Notes: a model not told the origin generated them from the letters alone. Shown: positions 18,764 through 29,278, numbered from the stretch's first letter. The stretch: 64,000 bases of DNA from Serratia grimesii NBRC 13537 (GCF_001590905.1 NZ_BCTT01000012.1:124001-188000), one strand, 5' to 3'. Made by a program: numbers and translations.

Positions 18764-20281
18764 TTAACCTTCGTTATGCATTTCCAGATTTTCCGCCTCG
18801 GTTTGACCACGCAGTTCTTTGGCGTCGTCGTTACGCAGCGATTCCAGATACTCGAGATAACTTTGATCAACATCTTTAGTGACGTAGATACCGTTGAATA
18901 CCGAGCATTCGAACTGCGCGATATCTGGGTTCTCTTCGCGCACTGCTTCGATCAGATCGTCCAGGTCTTGGAAGATCAGGCCATCAGCACCGATGATCTG
19001 ACGGATTTCATCCACTTCACGACCATGAGCAATCAGCTCATTGGCACTCGGCATATCGATGCCATAAACGTTAGGGAAACGAACCTCTGGTGCAGCAGAA
19101 GCCAGATAAACCCGCTTGGCACCAGCGTCGCGCGCCATCTCGACGATCTGCTCCGAGGTCGTGCCGCGCACAATGGAGTCATCCACCAGCAGCACATTCT
19201 TGTCGCGGAATTCAGCACGGTTGGCGTTTAGCTTACGGCGTACTGACTGACGACGCGCCTGTTGGCCAGGCATGATGAAGGTGCGGCCGACATAGCGATT
19301 CTTCACGAAACCCTGGCGGTACGGCTTATCCAGAATGCGTGCGATCTCCAATGCGATATCGCAGGAGGTTTCCGGGATCGGAATCACTACATCAATATCC
19401 AGATCTTCCCATTCGCGAGCAATCTTCTCACCCAGCTTCTGCCCCATACGCACACGAGCGCTGTAGACCGAAATCTTGTCCATAAAGGAGTCTGGACGAG
19501 CGAAGTAAACATACTCGAACAAGCAAGGGTTGGTTTTCGGATTCTCTGCACACTGACGAGTGAACAATTGGCCCTTATTGGTGATATACACCGCTTCGCC
19601 CGGCGCTACGTCGCGCAGGAACTCAAAGCCCAGCGTATCCAACGCCACGCTCTCGGACGCCACCATATACTCATTGCGGCCATCTTCAAGCTGACGTTTA
19701 CCGATCACTAACGGACGAATGCCGTGCGGGTCACGGAATGCCAACAGGCCATGGCCGATGATCATCGCGACACAGGCGTAAGCACCACGCAGTTGCTGGT
19801 GCATGGCGGCAACGGCAGTGAAAATATTGTCGGATTCCAGCGGATAGTGTTGGAAACGGTCCAGCTCACTGGCCAGCACGTTCAGCAGAATCTCAGAATC
19901 GGACGTGGTATTGATATGGCGGCGACCGCTTTCGAACAGCTTCTGGCGCAGTTCATGAGCATTGGTCAGATTGCCGTTATGTGCCAGCGTAATACCGAAC
20001 GGCGAGTTGACATAGAAAGGTTGAGCCTCTGAAGCACTGGAGCTGCCAGCCGTCGGGTAACGCACATGGCCAATACCCATGTTGCCCTGCAAGCGCTGCA
20101 TATGGCGTGCCTCAAACACATCCTTCACCAGGCCGTTTGCTTTACGCAAGCGGAACCCGTTATGGGCATCAATGGTGACGATGCCTGCGGCATCCTGGCC
20201 ACGGTGCTGAAGCACCGTCAGCGCATCATAAATCGACTGGTTTACCGGCATAAAACCGGCGATACCGACAATACCGCACAT
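18764..20281 (-). CDS. purF: Amidophosphoribosyltransferase PurF
   Basis: The 505-residue enzyme commits PRPP and glutamine to purine synthesis by forming 5-phosphoribosylamine. It begins MCGIVGIAG, so Cys2 becomes the N-terminal nucleophile of the class II glutaminase domain (to about residue 235). The C-terminal PRTase domain has the PRPP loop [14 protein letters not shown]. It follows cvpA by 21 bases, as in E. coli, and is expected to be repressed by PurR through the box before cvpA. Confidence 0.98.
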   Translation of the reverse strand: MCGIVGIAGFMPVNQSIYDALTVLQHRGQDAAGIVTIDAHNGFRLRKANGLVKDVFEARHMQRLQGNMGIGHVRYPTAGSSSASEAQPFYVNSPFGITLAHNGNLTNAHELRQKLFESGRRHINTTSDSEILLNVLASELDRFQHYPLESDNIFTAVAAMHQQLRGAYACVAMIIGHGLLAFRDPHGIRPLVIGKRQLEDGRNEYMVASESVALDTLGFEFLRDVAPGEAVYITNKGQLFTRQCAENPKTNPCLFEYVYFARPDSFMDKISVYSARVRMGQKLGEKIAREWEDLDIDVVIPIPETSCDIALEIARILDKPYRQGFVKNRYVGRTFIMPGQQARRQSVRRKLNANRAEFRDKNVLLVDDSIVRGTTSEQIVEMARDAGAKRVYLASAAPEVRFPNVYGIDMPSANELIAHGREVDEIRQIIGADGLIFQDLDDLIEAVREENPDIAQFECSVFNGIYVTKDVDQSYLEYLESLRNDDAKELRGQTEAENLEMHNEG

Positions 20282-20302
20282 GTTGTCTTTTCCTCATCAG
20301 CG

Positions 20303-20803
20303 CTACCGCCCAGGTAAATGGGTCGGTAAGAAACTCGACGTGCTCTGCAGGTAGTCAAAGAACCACCTGATGATGTAACTGAACTGGGGAATAAGCTGCG
20401 ACTGTTTCCAGTCGGCACTCTGTGAAAAGCCAGTAAAGGTATCCAGGAAAAACAGTATCGCCGAAACGATCAACACGCCGCGCAGTGCGCCGAAACAGAC
20501 GCCCAGCACCCGGTCGGTGCCTGATAACCCGGTTTTCTCTACCAGTGAGCTAATCACATAGTTAACAATAGCTCCTACGATCAGGGTCGCAATAAACAAG
20601 ATTGCAATCGCGATACCGTTTCGCACCAGTTCATCTTCAAAACGAGTGAAGTAGACCGCAAGGTAAGAGTAGAAATGGCTGGCAACAAAAAACGCACATC
20701 CCCATGTCACAAGTGACAATGCTTCGCGAACAAACCCTCGGATCAGGCTCACCAACGCCGAAAATCCAATCACCGCTATAATGACGTAATCAATCCAGAC
20801 CAT
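20303..20803 (-). CDS. cvpA: Inner-membrane protein CvpA
   Basis: The 166-residue protein has about four membrane helices, starting MVWIDYVIIAVIGFSALVSLIRGF. It is named for colicin V production in E. coli; more recent work links it to envelope stress and bile resistance. It is the first gene of cvpA-purF-ubiX, with a PurR box 59-74 bases before its start codon. It is slightly longer than E. coli CvpA (162). Confidence 0.95.
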   Translation of the reverse strand: MVWIDYVIIAVIGFSALVSLIRGFVREALSLVTWGCAFFVASHFYSYLAVYFTRFEDELVRNGIAIAILFIATLIVGAIVNYVISSLVEKTGLSGTDRVLGVCFGALRGVLIVSAILFFLDTFTGFSQSADWKQSQLIPQFSYIIRWFFDYLQSTSSFLPTHLPGR

Positions 20804-20861
20804 GAACTATTCCAATGATGAATCGCCCCTGCATCCATTTCGCGGCGAATTCTAACAGAAA

Positions 20862-20877
20862 ACGTAAACGTTTGCGT
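20862..20877. promoter_or_regulatory. PurR box upstream of cvpA-purF
   Basis: On the minus strand the site reads ACGCAAACGTTTACGT, nearly identical to the PurR consensus ACGCAAACGTTTTCGT and in the same place as in E. coli. It should repress cvpA-purF when hypoxanthine or guanine is available. Confidence 0.88.
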
Positions 20878-21007
20878 AGGGGTTTTCCTGCCCCGCTACA
20901 AATAAAAAACGGCGATAACAAAATTCCCAATCGCCGCGCCTACATAGGCCATTTCAACTACGAAAGGCACATTATTTTTAATGATTATACTGGTACGCAT
21001 AGGTTTA

Positions 21008-21029
21008 GGGGCACAGCATGCTGTGCCCC
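21008..21029 (-). terminator. Palindrome after dedD
   Basis: GGGGCACAGCATGCTGTGCCCC is a perfect 22-bp palindrome ten bases after the dedD stop codon. On the minus strand it is followed by TAAACC, so a T-tract is missing. It separates folC-dedD from the cvpA promoter. Confidence 0.6.
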
Positions 21030-21038
21030 TTCATCTTA

Positions 21039-21797
21039 TTAACGTACGCTGTATGGCTTCACCTGACCGCTCAAACCACTGAGGGAGTTAAGCGCAGGCA
21101 ATGAAGACTGCAGTTTCTGTTTCGAGGCGTCTGGACCGACGTAAATCCGAGTAATCTGCCCCTGTACCGGCGTGGATGGCACGGTGAAAGCACGATAGCC
21201 GGACAGTCGGAGTGACGCGACCACTTCGTTCACTTTGGCTGCATTCTTCAACGCACCAAGCTGCACCACATACGCCTGCCCTGCCGGTGCTTTCTCTTCC
21301 GCCGGTTTCTGCACAGGTGCAGGTGCAGGTTCAGGCTTCGGTGCTGGTTCAGGTTTCGGCTCTGGCTTCGGTTCAGGTTTCACCACCGGCTTCACTTCCA
21401 CCGGTTTCGGTTGCGGAACCGGTTTTGGTTTCACGTCCACCGGTTTGGTTTCTACCGGTTTAGGTTTCGGCGGTGGCGTTGGTTGTGGACGAGATTCAAC
21501 CGGTGGCGGCGTGATCTGAGCCGGCTGTTGTACTGCCTGCTGTGTCGCCGCCTCATTAGCCGCCTGCTGCTCAACCAACGCACCCGCGCCTTCCGGCGGT
21601 TGTGCCGGCAATGGTTGGCTTACCGGTGGCACCACGTCGTTCTCTTCCACATCACCGGCCTTCGGCACCAATGGGATGGCAGCGAATTCGTCCTCGTAAT
21701 GTTTCTTTTTACCGTCCAGCAGCCCTGGCAGGATAATCACCCCCAGCGCAACCAGAATCACGGTACCCACCAATCGGTTTTGAAATTTACTTGCCAC
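21039..21797 (-). CDS. dedD: Cell-division SPOR-domain protein DedD
   Basis: The 252-residue inner-membrane protein has one N-terminal transmembrane helix (residues about 9-27, RLVGTVILVALGVIILPGLL), a long Pro/Lys/Glu-rich periplasmic linker with KPEPKPEPKPEP-type repeats (about residues 85-170), and a C-terminal SPOR domain starting near AYVVQLGALKNA. SPOR domains bind septal denuded peptidoglycan. The start is GTG, directly after the folC stop codon, so translation is probably coupled. It is longer than E. coli DedD (220), mostly in the linker. Confidence 0.94.
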   Translation of the reverse strand: MASKFQNRLVGTVILVALGVIILPGLLDGKKKHYEDEFAAIPLVPKAGDVEENDVVPPVSQPLPAQPPEGAGALVEQQAANEAATQQAVQQPAQITPPPVESRPQPTPPPKPKPVETKPVDVKPKPVPQPKPVEVKPVVKPEPKPEPKPEPAPKPEPAPAPVQKPAEEKAPAGQAYVVQLGALKNAAKVNEVVASLRLSGYRAFTVPSTPVQGQITRIYVGPDASKQKLQSSLPALNSLSGLSGQVKPYSVR

Positions 21798-23063
21798 TCA
21801 CACTCCCCGCATCTCGTCTAACGCCGCCATCACGTGTGCAACGGTGTGGAACGATCCACAGACGATCACAATATCCTGTTTTTCAGCGTCCTGCATAGCC
21901 TGACGCCAGGCAGTTTCGACATCGGCAAACTGCCGCGGTTCCGTTAAATATTGCGCCAACAGCTCAACACCGGCACCACGCGGCCCTTCAAGCGGTGCAC
22001 AGTACCATTCATCGACCTGCTCACTCAGACAAGCCAATGTACCGGCAATATCTTTGTCCGAAAGCATACCCACCACAGCACGTACTTTGCCGCCATTACG
22101 CGGCAACGTCGCCAGGCGACCAGCCAAATAGCTTGCCGCGTGTGGGTTATGTGCCACGTCGAGGATCAATGTCGGTTCACGCCGCACAATCTGGAAACGT
22201 CCCGGTAGGGTCGCCTGCTGCAGACCAGCGAAAATCGCCCGCTCATCAATTTCCAACGCAGAATAATGTAACGCGGCCAGCGCGGTCGCCGCATTGGCTA
22301 AGGGTACGTTTGGCATCGGCAAGTCCGTCAATGAGGTGCCGCCACCCTCCCACTGCCAGCGTTCGCCCTGTTCGCTAAAGGTCCAAGCCTCGCCACGACG
22401 ATACAGTTGCGCACCCAGGGTTTCCGCTACTTGTCCAATAGTTGCCGGCATATCCGGTTCACCCACGACAGCCGGCTTACCACCACGGAAAATCCCGGCT
22501 TTTTCGCGGCCAATGCTTTCGCGGTCGCTGCCCAGCCAGTCGGTATGATCCAGTGCAATGCTGGTCACCACTGCCACACTCGGGTCAACAATGTTGGTCG
22601 CGTCCAGACGTCCGCCAAGACCGACTTCCAGGATCACCACGTCAAGCTTAGCTTGTTTGAACAGTTGCAAGGCCGACAGAGTGCCAAATTCGAAGTAGGT
22701 CAGTGACGTTTCGCCCCGGCCCGCTTCAATGGCTGCGAATGAGCGGCTGTGTTCTGCCTCGCTCAGCTCATCACCCTGAATGCGCACTCTTTCGGTATAA
22801 CGCACCAGATGTGGTGAGCTGTAGACGCCAACGCGCAACCCCGCCTCCATCAAAATCGCTTCCAGAGTGCGGCACGTGGTGCCTTTGCCGTTAGTGCCGG
22901 CAACGGTGAACACCGTCGGTGCAGGAGTGAGTAAATCAAGATGCGCCGCAACGCGCTGTACGCGTTCCAGGCCGAGTTCGATCGCCTGGCTGTGCAGACG
23001 TTCCAGATAAAAAAGCCACGAGCTCAATGGCGACGTGGCTTGGGGAATTTGGTGGTTTTGCAT
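21798..23063 (-). CDS. folC: Dihydrofolate/folylpolyglutamate synthase FolC
   Basis: The bifunctional Mur-ligase-family enzyme has 425 residues with this start. It adds glutamate to dihydropteroate and to folates. The P-loop is FTVAGTNGKGTTCRTLE near residue 50, with YSSPHLVRYTERV, the carbamylated-Lys region and DHTDWLG further on. I chose the ATG at 23063 (MQNHQIPQATSPLSSW), which fits the E. coli N-terminus; an in-frame ATG at 23090 has a GATGGATT site before it and cannot be excluded. It abuts dedD. Confidence 0.94.
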   Translation of the reverse strand: MQNHQIPQATSPLSSWLFYLERLHSQAIELGLERVQRVAAHLDLLTPAPTVFTVAGTNGKGTTCRTLEAILMEAGLRVGVYSSPHLVRYTERVRIQGDELSEAEHSRSFAAIEAGRGETSLTYFEFGTLSALQLFKQAKLDVVILEVGLGGRLDATNIVDPSVAVVTSIALDHTDWLGSDRESIGREKAGIFRGGKPAVVGEPDMPATIGQVAETLGAQLYRRGEAWTFSEQGERWQWEGGGTSLTDLPMPNVPLANAATALAALHYSALEIDERAIFAGLQQATLPGRFQIVRREPTLILDVAHNPHAASYLAGRLATLPRNGGKVRAVVGMLSDKDIAGTLACLSEQVDEWYCAPLEGPRGAGVELLAQYLTEPRQFADVETAWRQAMQDAEKQDIVIVCGSFHTVAHVMAALDEMRGV

Positions 23064-23140
23064 GAGTCCCGTCACTGAACTTGGGTTCATTAATCCATCA
23101 GGGCACCACCCTCACCGCGGTAAAGGCGATGCTCTGCATG

Positions 23141-23199
23141 ATACCCCATGTTTTTCAAGCCGCAGCGTTACTCGCTGTCACTCGATATTCATAGGGTAT
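23141..23199. repeat. Mini-ERIC (internally deleted, 59 bp) between accD and folC
   Basis: The ends ATACCCCATG and CATAGGGTAT are inverted copies of the ERIC terminal repeats, and TTTTTCAAGCCGCAGCG matches the ERIC left arm. The conserved GGGATTCAC/GTGAGTGAC core is gone. It lies 78 bases before the folC start. Confidence 0.6.
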
Positions 23200-23275
23200 T
23201 TCCAGCCGTCACTTAGCCACAAAATGACGACTGAACCCCGCGTTGGCTTGTGCCAACACGGGTAATTTCTTTGCC

Positions 23276-24184
23276 TCAGGCGTCGGCCTGATTTTCCTGC
23301 TCAGACACCGGCGCGGCTTCATCGAAATGCGGCTGCGGCTGGTTGGTCAGCTTGGACAGGATACTCGCCAAAGTCTGGCGCATTTCCGGGCGACGCACGA
23401 TCATGTCGATCGCGCCTTTTTCAATCAGGAACTCACTGCGCTGGAAGCCCGGTGGCAGCTTTTCACGTACAGTCTGTTCGATAACGCGTGGACCGGCAAA
23501 ACCGATCAGCGCTTTCGGCTCAGCGATATTGATATCGCCCAGCATCGCCAGACTGGCGGAAACGCCGCCCATAGTCGGGTCAGTCAGTACTGAAATGTAC
23601 GGCAGACCACGTTCCTGCAGTTTTGCCAGCGCTGCGCTGGTTTTCGCCATCTGCATCAGCGACATCAGCGCTTCCTGCATACGGGCACCACCACTGGCTG
23701 AGAAACACACCAGCGGGCAGTTATCTTCCAGCGCCTGCTCAACGGCACGAACAAAGCGCGCCCCCACTACAGACGACATGGAACCGCCAATAAAGGCAAA
23801 TTCAAACGACGCGGCGACAATCGGCATGCCATACAACGTGCCTTTCATCACGACCAACGCATCTTTTTCACCGGTTGCTTTCTGTGCCGCAACCAGACGA
23901 TCTTTATATTTCTTGGAATCCTTGAACTTCAGAACGTCTTTCGGCTCCAGTTCGCTGCCCAGCTCCACTTCACTGCCTTCATCGAGCAGGGTATGCAGAC
24001 GCATACGCGCAGTCATGCGCATGTGGTGGTCGCATTTCGGGCACACTTCCAGATTACGCTCCAGCTCGGCGCGGTAGAGAACCTGGCCGCAGCTATCGCA
24101 TTTGGTCCACACCCCTTCAGGAATACTCGCCTTACGGGTTTGGGTGATATTGCTCTTGTTAAGAATTCGTTCAATCCAGCTCAT
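23276..24184 (-). CDS. accD: Acetyl-CoA carboxylase carboxyltransferase subunit beta AccD
   Basis: The 302-residue subunit joins AccA to transfer CO2 from carboxybiotin to acetyl-CoA, the first step of fatty acid synthesis. A Cys4 zinc finger lies at the N-terminus (KCDSCGQ, then CPKCDHH). The carboxyltransferase core has [21 protein letters not shown] and [14 protein letters not shown]. The start [11 protein letters not shown] matches E. coli (304 residues); an upstream Met is not conserved. Confidence 0.97.
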   Translation of the reverse strand: MSWIERILNKSNITQTRKASIPEGVWTKCDSCGQVLYRAELERNLEVCPKCDHHMRMTARMRLHTLLDEGSEVELGSELEPKDVLKFKDSKKYKDRLVAAQKATGEKDALVVMKGTLYGMPIVAASFEFAFIGGSMSSVVGARFVRAVEQALEDNCPLVCFSASGGARMQEALMSLMQMAKTSAALAKLQERGLPYISVLTDPTMGGVSASLAMLGDINIAEPKALIGFAGPRVIEQTVREKLPPGFQRSEFLIEKGAIDMIVRRPEMRQTLASILSKLTNQPQPHFDEAAPVSEQENQADA

Positions 24185-24414
24185 CGATGACCTTTCTGTT
24201 TGAACCTGGCAGACGCCAGTCCGCTGTTCATGCTTTAACAATCCCCCCGAGAACACCAATGAAAAAATGCCTGAGCAAAACGCGTCATACGCGCGAGCAA
24301 GGCACAGGTTTCAAGGTTGTTAACAGGAACAGACCATAAATGTCGCTCATTAAACCATATCGGCCCGACTCTGTGGACAAAAAACTGGTCGAACCGACAG
24401 GTTAAGCGATGTTT
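24185..24414. promoter_or_regulatory. accD leader region
   Basis: The 230 bp between dedA and accD hold no gene. The accD ribosome binding site is AGAAAGGTCAT. No clear terminator for dedA is seen, so read-through into accD is possible. Confidence 0.35.
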
Positions 24415-25077
24415 TTACTGTTTTTGCTGGCGGGCAGCCGCACGCTTATGGCGCCAAATTTCAATGACACCCGGCAGAATTGAAACAATGATGATACCCA
24501 CGATCAACAGTTTCAGGTTTTCCTGCACGATCGGCAGATCGCCGAAGAGGTAGCCAGCATAAGTGAAGAGCAGCACCCAAACCAGTGCACCAATCACGTT
24601 GTAAGCGGCAAAGTGGCGATAGGACATATGCCCCATACCTGCGACGAACGGCGCAAATGTACGCACGATCGGTACAAAACGCGCCAAGATAATCGTTTTC
24701 CCACCGTGTTTCTCATAAAACTGATGCGTTTTATCCAGGTAACTACGACGGAAAATTTTGGAGTTCGGGTTGCTGAAAAGTTTTTCTCCGAATAGCCGCC
24801 CAATAGTGTAGTTCACCGCATCCCCAAGTATCGCCGCACCTATCATCAGCGCGACCATAGTGTGCACATTCAGATCATTGGTCGGCAATGCCGCCAACGC
24901 ACCCGCGACGAACAACAGAGAATCCCCTGGCAGGAATGGCGTAACCACCAGCCCGGTTTCGCAAAACAAAATCAGGAACAAAATACCGTATACCCACATA
25001 CCGTATTGTGCCACCAGCTCGGCCAGATGCACGTCAATATGCAGAATAAAATCAATCACAAACTTGATGATGTCCAT
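24415..25077 (-). CDS. dedA: DedA-family inner-membrane protein DedA
   Basis: The 220-residue polytopic protein has the family marks [19 protein letters not shown] near residues 38-56 and the later [22 protein letters not shown] with conserved arginines. DedA proteins are needed for membrane potential and lipid homeostasis, and relatives flip undecaprenyl phosphate or phosphatidylethanolamine. It lies between truA and accD as in E. coli, with an ERIC copy just upstream. Confidence 0.96.
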   Translation of the reverse strand: MDIIKFVIDFILHIDVHLAELVAQYGMWVYGILFLILFCETGLVVTPFLPGDSLLFVAGALAALPTNDLNVHTMVALMIGAAILGDAVNYTIGRLFGEKLFSNPNSKIFRRSYLDKTHQFYEKHGGKTIILARFVPIVRTFAPFVAGMGHMSYRHFAAYNVIGALVWVLLFTYAGYLFGDLPIVQENLKLLIVGIIIVSILPGVIEIWRHKRAAARQQKQ

Positions 25078-25153
25078 AGGTTCTCTCTTTTACCGGGTGT
25101 CTCACCCACTCGGTAGGTACACAAGGGAGCAACGCGTCGGGCGCGCCAGTGTT

Positions 25154-25277
25154 TATACCCGTCGCCTTTCAAATTACAGCGTTGTTACCTGCACTCACTC
25201 ACCCCAGTGACTTACTCAGTAAGCGCCTGGGGATGAGTGAGCTGGGCGCGTGGCTGCAGCTTGAAATTCATAGGGTA
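25154..25277. repeat. ERIC element between truA and dedA
   Basis: About 124 bp runs from TATACCCGTCGCCTTTCAAA to TTTGAA-type and CATAGGGTA ends. The core CACCCCAGTGACTTACTCAG and AAGCGCCTGGGGATGAGTGA is the classical ERIC core. The whole forms a long imperfect palindrome. Confidence 0.9.
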
Positions 25278-25284
25278 CATTTGT

Positions 25285-26106
25285 TTAATCGTCGGGTAAA
25301 AACAGTGGCCCCATCGGTGGCCGGGGTATAGCAAAGTGCTCAGGGTAATCAACGCTAACCAGGTATAACCCTTCTGCCCGCGCCGTCGCCGCAGCCAGAT
25401 TACGATCTTTCAGTGCCAGTAATTCGGCCATCCAGTTCTCACCCTGATTGCCGCAGCCAATTTCCATCAGGCTACCGACAATATTGCGAACCATATGATG
25501 CACAAAGGCATTCGCCTTGATATCTACCACAATATACTCACCATAGCGCGTAACCTTAACGTGTTTTACGTTACGCCATGGGGTACGTGACTGACATTGC
25601 ACAGCGCGGAACGACGTAAAGTCGTTTTCGCCCAACAACGCCTGTGCCGCCCTCTCCATACGATCGGCATCCAGTGGGTGATAAAAATGCGTCATCCCCT
25701 GCTGCAATACCGCCGGACGATAGCGGTGGTTATAAATAATGTAGCGGTAACGGCGTGCCGTGGCGCTGAAACGTGCATGAAAATCTTCAGCTACGTTAGT
25801 CACCCAACGCACAGCGATATCCGGCGGCAAATGGGTATTGACCCCCATCGTCCACGCGGCGTCCTTCCGCTGTGCTGTGGTTTCAAAATGCACCACCTGG
25901 CCGGTAGCGTGCACCCCGGCGTCGGTGCGCCCGGCACACAGCACGTTGATCGGCGCGTTGGCCACTTTACTCAACGCCTGTTCCAGACAGGCCTGCACAC
26001 TTGCCACTTCCTGTTGGCGTTGCCAGCCGTAATAACGGCTGCCGTCATATTCAATCCCCAGCGCGATTTTCAAGGTCGGCTGGGTGGGCAAGGCAACTTC
26101 AGACAT
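25285..26106 (-). CDS. truA: tRNA pseudouridine(38-40) synthase TruA
   Basis: The 273-residue enzyme makes pseudouridine at positions 38-40 of the tRNA anticodon arm. The catalytic Asp is D62 in [15 protein letters not shown], and the late [11 protein letters not shown] motif is present. Its ATG overlaps the usg stop codon by one base (TGATG), so usg and truA are probably translated together, as in E. coli. Confidence 0.97.
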   Translation of the reverse strand: MSEVALPTQPTLKIALGIEYDGSRYYGWQRQQEVASVQACLEQALSKVANAPINVLCAGRTDAGVHATGQVVHFETTAQRKDAAWTMGVNTHLPPDIAVRWVTNVAEDFHARFSATARRYRYIIYNHRYRPAVLQQGMTHFYHPLDADRMERAAQALLGENDFTSFRAVQCQSRTPWRNVKHVKVTRYGEYIVVDIKANAFVHHMVRNIVGSLMEIGCGNQGENWMAELLALKDRNLAAATARAEGLYLVSVDYPEHFAIPRPPMGPLFLPDD

Positions 26107-27116
26107 CAGTACATCTGCTCCTGCACCAGACGCTCTGCAGTTTCGATCGCCATCAACGCGCCGCCAAAGCGTACGTTATCGGCTACCGACCAAAACTGCA
26201 GGATTTCAGGAATACCGTAGTCATTGCGCAAGCAGCCTACGCTCAGCGCGTCGCTGCCGGACGCTTCCGTCACCTGAGTCGGGTAATCGTCTTCTTCGCT
26301 CAGTTGGATATCATCCACCTGTTCCAGTTCGCTGCGTGCTTCTTCAGCAGACATCGGGCGCAGGGCTTCCAGATGAACGACCTGTGCATGGCCATAGAAT
26401 ACCGGCGACTGCACGCAGCTCACGGAAATCGGCAACCCTTCGTCCTGCAAAACTTTACGCACCTGATCGACAATTAAACGTTCTTCACGCACGCTGCCCT
26501 GCTCGTCGGTCATCAGCGGCAACAGGTTGAATGCCAACTGCTTGGCAAAAACGCCAGGCTCAGCAGGAATACCATTCAACAGACGTGCACTTTGGCCCGC
26601 CAGATCGTCAACCGCCACTTTGCCACGTGCCGATACCGACATCAGGGTCGTCACGTGCAGGCGGGAAAGCCCGGCCTGTTCGGTCAGCGGTTTGATTGCG
26701 GTCAGCAGTTGGCTGACCATACTGTCCGCCACGGCGACAATATTGCGGTTACGGTAATCAGCCAGCACCTGCGGGTTAACCCCAGGCACCACCAGTGGCA
26801 CGTCCGGTTCCAGCGCAAACAGGCCGCTGGTGTCGATCACCAGACACCCCATGTTGCCAGCTTCTTCCGCGTAGCGGGCCGAGGCCTCAGTACCGGCAAC
26901 GAAAAACGCTAACTGGGCCTGTGACCAGTCAAACTCTTCCGCTTTTTGCACCAGTACCGATTTGCCATTGAAGCGCACGGTCGCACCTGCACCACGCTCA
27001 CTGGCTAAAGGATAGAGTTCGCCCACCGGGAACTGGCGTTCCTGCAACAATTCCAGCAACGCTTCACCTACCGCGCCAGTGGCACCAAGTAGAGCGATAT
27101 TCCAGCCGTCAGACAT
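26106..27116 (-). CDS. usg: Usg, semialdehyde dehydrogenase-like protein without catalytic Cys
   Basis: The 336-residue protein has the aspartate-semialdehyde dehydrogenase fold with the Rossmann motif [17 protein letters not shown]. Where true Asd enzymes have the catalytic Cys (about residue 131), it reads [11 protein letters not shown], so it is unlikely to be a dehydrogenase. The same loss is known in E. coli Usg. Its role is unknown. It lies between pdxB and truA, and the E. coli operon has the same order. Confidence 0.93.
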   Translation of the reverse strand: MSDGWNIALLGATGAVGEALLELLQERQFPVGELYPLASERGAGATVRFNGKSVLVQKAEEFDWSQAQLAFFVAGTEASARYAEEAGNMGCLVIDTSGLFALEPDVPLVVPGVNPQVLADYRNRNIVAVADSMVSQLLTAIKPLTEQAGLSRLHVTTLMSVSARGKVAVDDLAGQSARLLNGIPAEPGVFAKQLAFNLLPLMTDEQGSVREERLIVDQVRKVLQDEGLPISVSCVQSPVFYGHAQVVHLEALRPMSAEEARSELEQVDDIQLSEEDDYPTQVTEASGSDALSVGCLRNDYGIPEILQFWSVADNVRFGGALMAIETAERLVQEQMY

Positions 27117-27206
27117 TGGGTTTCTCCAGAGTATTTATTCAAATGCAAATGGGCGGCTAATGCACCGCCCTGATAACAAAATTAGTCGCTGTGGCTTAAG
27201 AAAGCC

Positions 27207-28328
27207 TTATGCCGTCAGGAAACTCAGCTTGTGTAACAGCTCCGCACTGGCGCTGTCATTGCACTGGACGCGCAGTGAAGACCATTCGCGGCGTTCCTGA
27301 TAGTGCTTGCGCAGACGGTCAAATTCGCCCGGCTGCCCAGCCACTTTACGCAGCGGCGCATCGTCGCGGCGCACATCATACACCAAGTGCATCAATCGTT
27401 TTAACTTGCCTTCATCCAGCGGCCCATTGAGCTGAATCTGGCTGAACTCAGGCACCGGCAACAACGAGGCCAGTTCGATCTGTTGGGGCTGACCCAGGTG
27501 ACGACTGAAGGCCTCAAAGACCTGCGTTGTACCGCGTGCTTTGCCTTCGAGCGTATAACCGGCAATATGCGCGGTGCCAATATCCACCCGCGCCAACAAC
27601 GGCAACGACAGCTCCGGCTCCGGTTCCCACACGTCCAGCACGGTACTCAGCTTTTTACCTTTCTCCAATGCCTGCAACAACGCGGCATTGTCCACCACCG
27701 GACCACGGCAAGCATTAATCAAAATGCGGTTATCCGGCAACGCCGCCAATAGCTCCGCGTCCACCAAATGCAGCGAGTGGTAAGGGCCGGATTTATTCAG
27801 TGGCGTATGGAAGGTCAGTACATCGGCTTCGGCCACCAGTTTTTCCAGCGGCCAAAATTCACCGTTATCGCCACGTTCAGCACGCGGTGGATCGCACAGT
27901 AAGGTACGCACGCCCAATGCTTTCAAGCGGGCATCCAGACGCGACCCCACATTGCCAACGCCGATAATGCCGACGGTTTTATCGCGTAATTGAAAACCGT
28001 CGCGTTCGGCCAACAGCATCAGTGCGGAGAATACATATTCCACCACCGCAATGGCGTTGCAGCCCGGTGCCGCAGAAAAACCAATGCCCTGCTGTTGCAG
28101 CCAAACGTCGTCTACATGATCGGTACCGGCGGTCGCGGTGCCGACAAAACCAATGCGGGTACCGGCTAGTAAGGCTTCATTCACTTTAGTGACCGAACGC
28201 ACCATCAGCGCATCAGCATCGGCCAGCGCATCACTCGGGATCGGGCGGCCAGGCACTGCCTGAACATCCCCCAAACGACTGAACAATTCAGTCGCGTACG
28301 GCATATTTTCATCAACCAGGATTTTCAC
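27207..28328 (-). CDS. pdxB: Erythronate-4-phosphate dehydrogenase PdxB
   Basis: The 373-residue NAD-dependent 2-hydroxyacid dehydrogenase carries out the second step of DXP-dependent pyridoxal phosphate synthesis. The NAD motif is [13 protein letters not shown] near residues 118-130; the catalytic Arg, Glu and His regions are seen as [14 protein letters not shown] and TAHIAGYT. The C-terminal PdxB dimerisation domain is present. It heads the pdxB-usg-truA group. An ERIC copy lies just upstream of its start. Confidence 0.97.
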   Translation of the reverse strand: MKILVDENMPYATELFSRLGDVQAVPGRPIPSDALADADALMVRSVTKVNEALLAGTRIGFVGTATAGTDHVDDVWLQQQGIGFSAAPGCNAIAVVEYVFSALMLLAERDGFQLRDKTVGIIGVGNVGSRLDARLKALGVRTLLCDPPRAERGDNGEFWPLEKLVAEADVLTFHTPLNKSGPYHSLHLVDAELLAALPDNRILINACRGPVVDNAALLQALEKGKKLSTVLDVWEPEPELSLPLLARVDIGTAHIAGYTLEGKARGTTQVFEAFSRHLGQPQQIELASLLPVPEFSQIQLNGPLDEGKLKRLMHLVYDVRRDDAPLRKVAGQPGEFDRLRKHYQERREWSSLRVQCNDSASAELLHKLSFLTA

Positions 28329-28355
28329 TTATTGCTCCGACGGTTTACGGCTATT

Positions 28356-28481
28356 TATACCCCAAATAATTGGCGTTGCATCAAAGCGGCAAGAGCAGGA
28401 GTCCAGGAGCTTACTCAAGTAAGTGACTGGGGTGAGTGCTCGCAGCCAACACAGAGGCGACGTCGAGTATGAAGAGGTTAT
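28356..28481. repeat. ERIC element upstream of pdxB
   Basis: About 126 bp starts at TATACCCCAAATAATT and ends near GTATGAAGAGGTTATC. It contains AGGAGCTTACTCAAGTAAG and AAGTAAGTGACTGGGGTGAG, which is the exact ERIC2 primer core. It lies between the AraC-type gene and pdxB, 27 bases before the pdxB start codon, so it forms part of the pdxB leader or promoter. Confidence 0.93.
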
Positions 28482-28504
28482 CTGGGAAATAGTGTGCCAC
28501 TGAA

Positions 28505-29278
28505 TCATGCCCGACGAAAGCGCTCAGGGGTCGTGCCGGCGATTTGCTGAAACATGACGATAAACGCCGATGCCGAGCTATACCCCACTTCCAGCGCGAC
28601 ATCCTGCACGGTTTTTCCCTGTTCCAATAACGAAACGGCGTGCAAGAAACGCAGTCGCTGGCGCCATTCACTGAAAGACATACCCAGATCTTGCTGGCAA
28701 CGACGCGACAGCGTGCGCTCGGTGGTATAGACACGGGCGGCCCAGGCGGCAAGTGACGTGTTGTCTGATGGACAGTGCTCCAGTGCCTCCAGTATCGGTG
28801 CCAGAAACTTGTCCTCAGATGTGGGTAAATAAGTTTGTTGCACCGGCGAAACATGCAATTGGTCGATCAACGCCCGGCATAGGCGCAAATCCTGTTTGCT
28901 TTGTGGGATGTATTGTTTGCGGGCGTAAAAATCTTCGGCTATAGCGCGGAAAATCGGGGTAACGCTCACCAGACAAGGCGCCTCCGGCAGTCCGGCGCAC
29001 AGCGGCAATGCAATATCCACCATACGGCACTGCGCCAGACGTTGGTTATAACAGGAATGTTCAATTTCCGCCGGTGCCCACAACACAAACTCCGGTGGTG
29101 CCAGAAAACGCTGGCCGCCGATGCGCAGCACCATGACGCCGGCCTTGACCCACATCAACTGCCCCCAGCTATGACGGTGAGGCTGAAACTCTGTACGCGC
29201 ATTGAATTCCTCACAGCGGAACTGCACCGGGCGCGGCGCGGGGATCAGCGCTTCAGGGAAATGGCGGATTTCTGGCAT
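28505..29278 (-). CDS. AraC-family regulator with N-terminal cupin
   Basis: The 257-residue protein has an N-terminal cupin-like sensor (HRHSWGQLMWVKAGVMVLRIGG near residues 33-55) and a C-terminal AraC double helix-turn-helix (about residues 165-255, with TLSRRCQQDLGMSFSEWR and VQDVALEVGYSSASAFIVMF). It resembles the NimR-type regulators that control a neighbouring exporter. It is divergent from an EamA transporter 117 bp away and probably regulates it. Effector unknown. Confidence 0.85.
   Translation of the reverse strand: MPEIRHFPEALIPAPRPVQFRCEEFNARTEFQPHRHSWGQLMWVKAGVMVLRIGGQRFLAPPEFVLWAPAEIEHSCYNQRLAQCRMVDIALPLCAGLPEAPCLVSVTPIFRAIAEDFYARKQYIPQSKQDLRLCRALIDQLHVSPVQQTYLPTSEDKFLAPILEALEHCPSDNTSLAAWAARVYTTERTLSRRCQQDLGMSFSEWRQRLRFLHAVSLLEQGKTVQDVALEVGYSSASAFIVMFQQIAGTTPERFRRA

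Noticed and set aside
21212-21519. Glycine-rich and Val/Ser-rich frames antisense to dedD
   Set aside because: They are produced by the Pro/Lys codon repeats of the DedD linker, not by independent genes.
28356-28481. Regularly spaced palindromic DNA as a CRISPR array
   Set aside because: These are single dispersed ERIC copies; there are no tandem repeats with spacers anywhere in the window.
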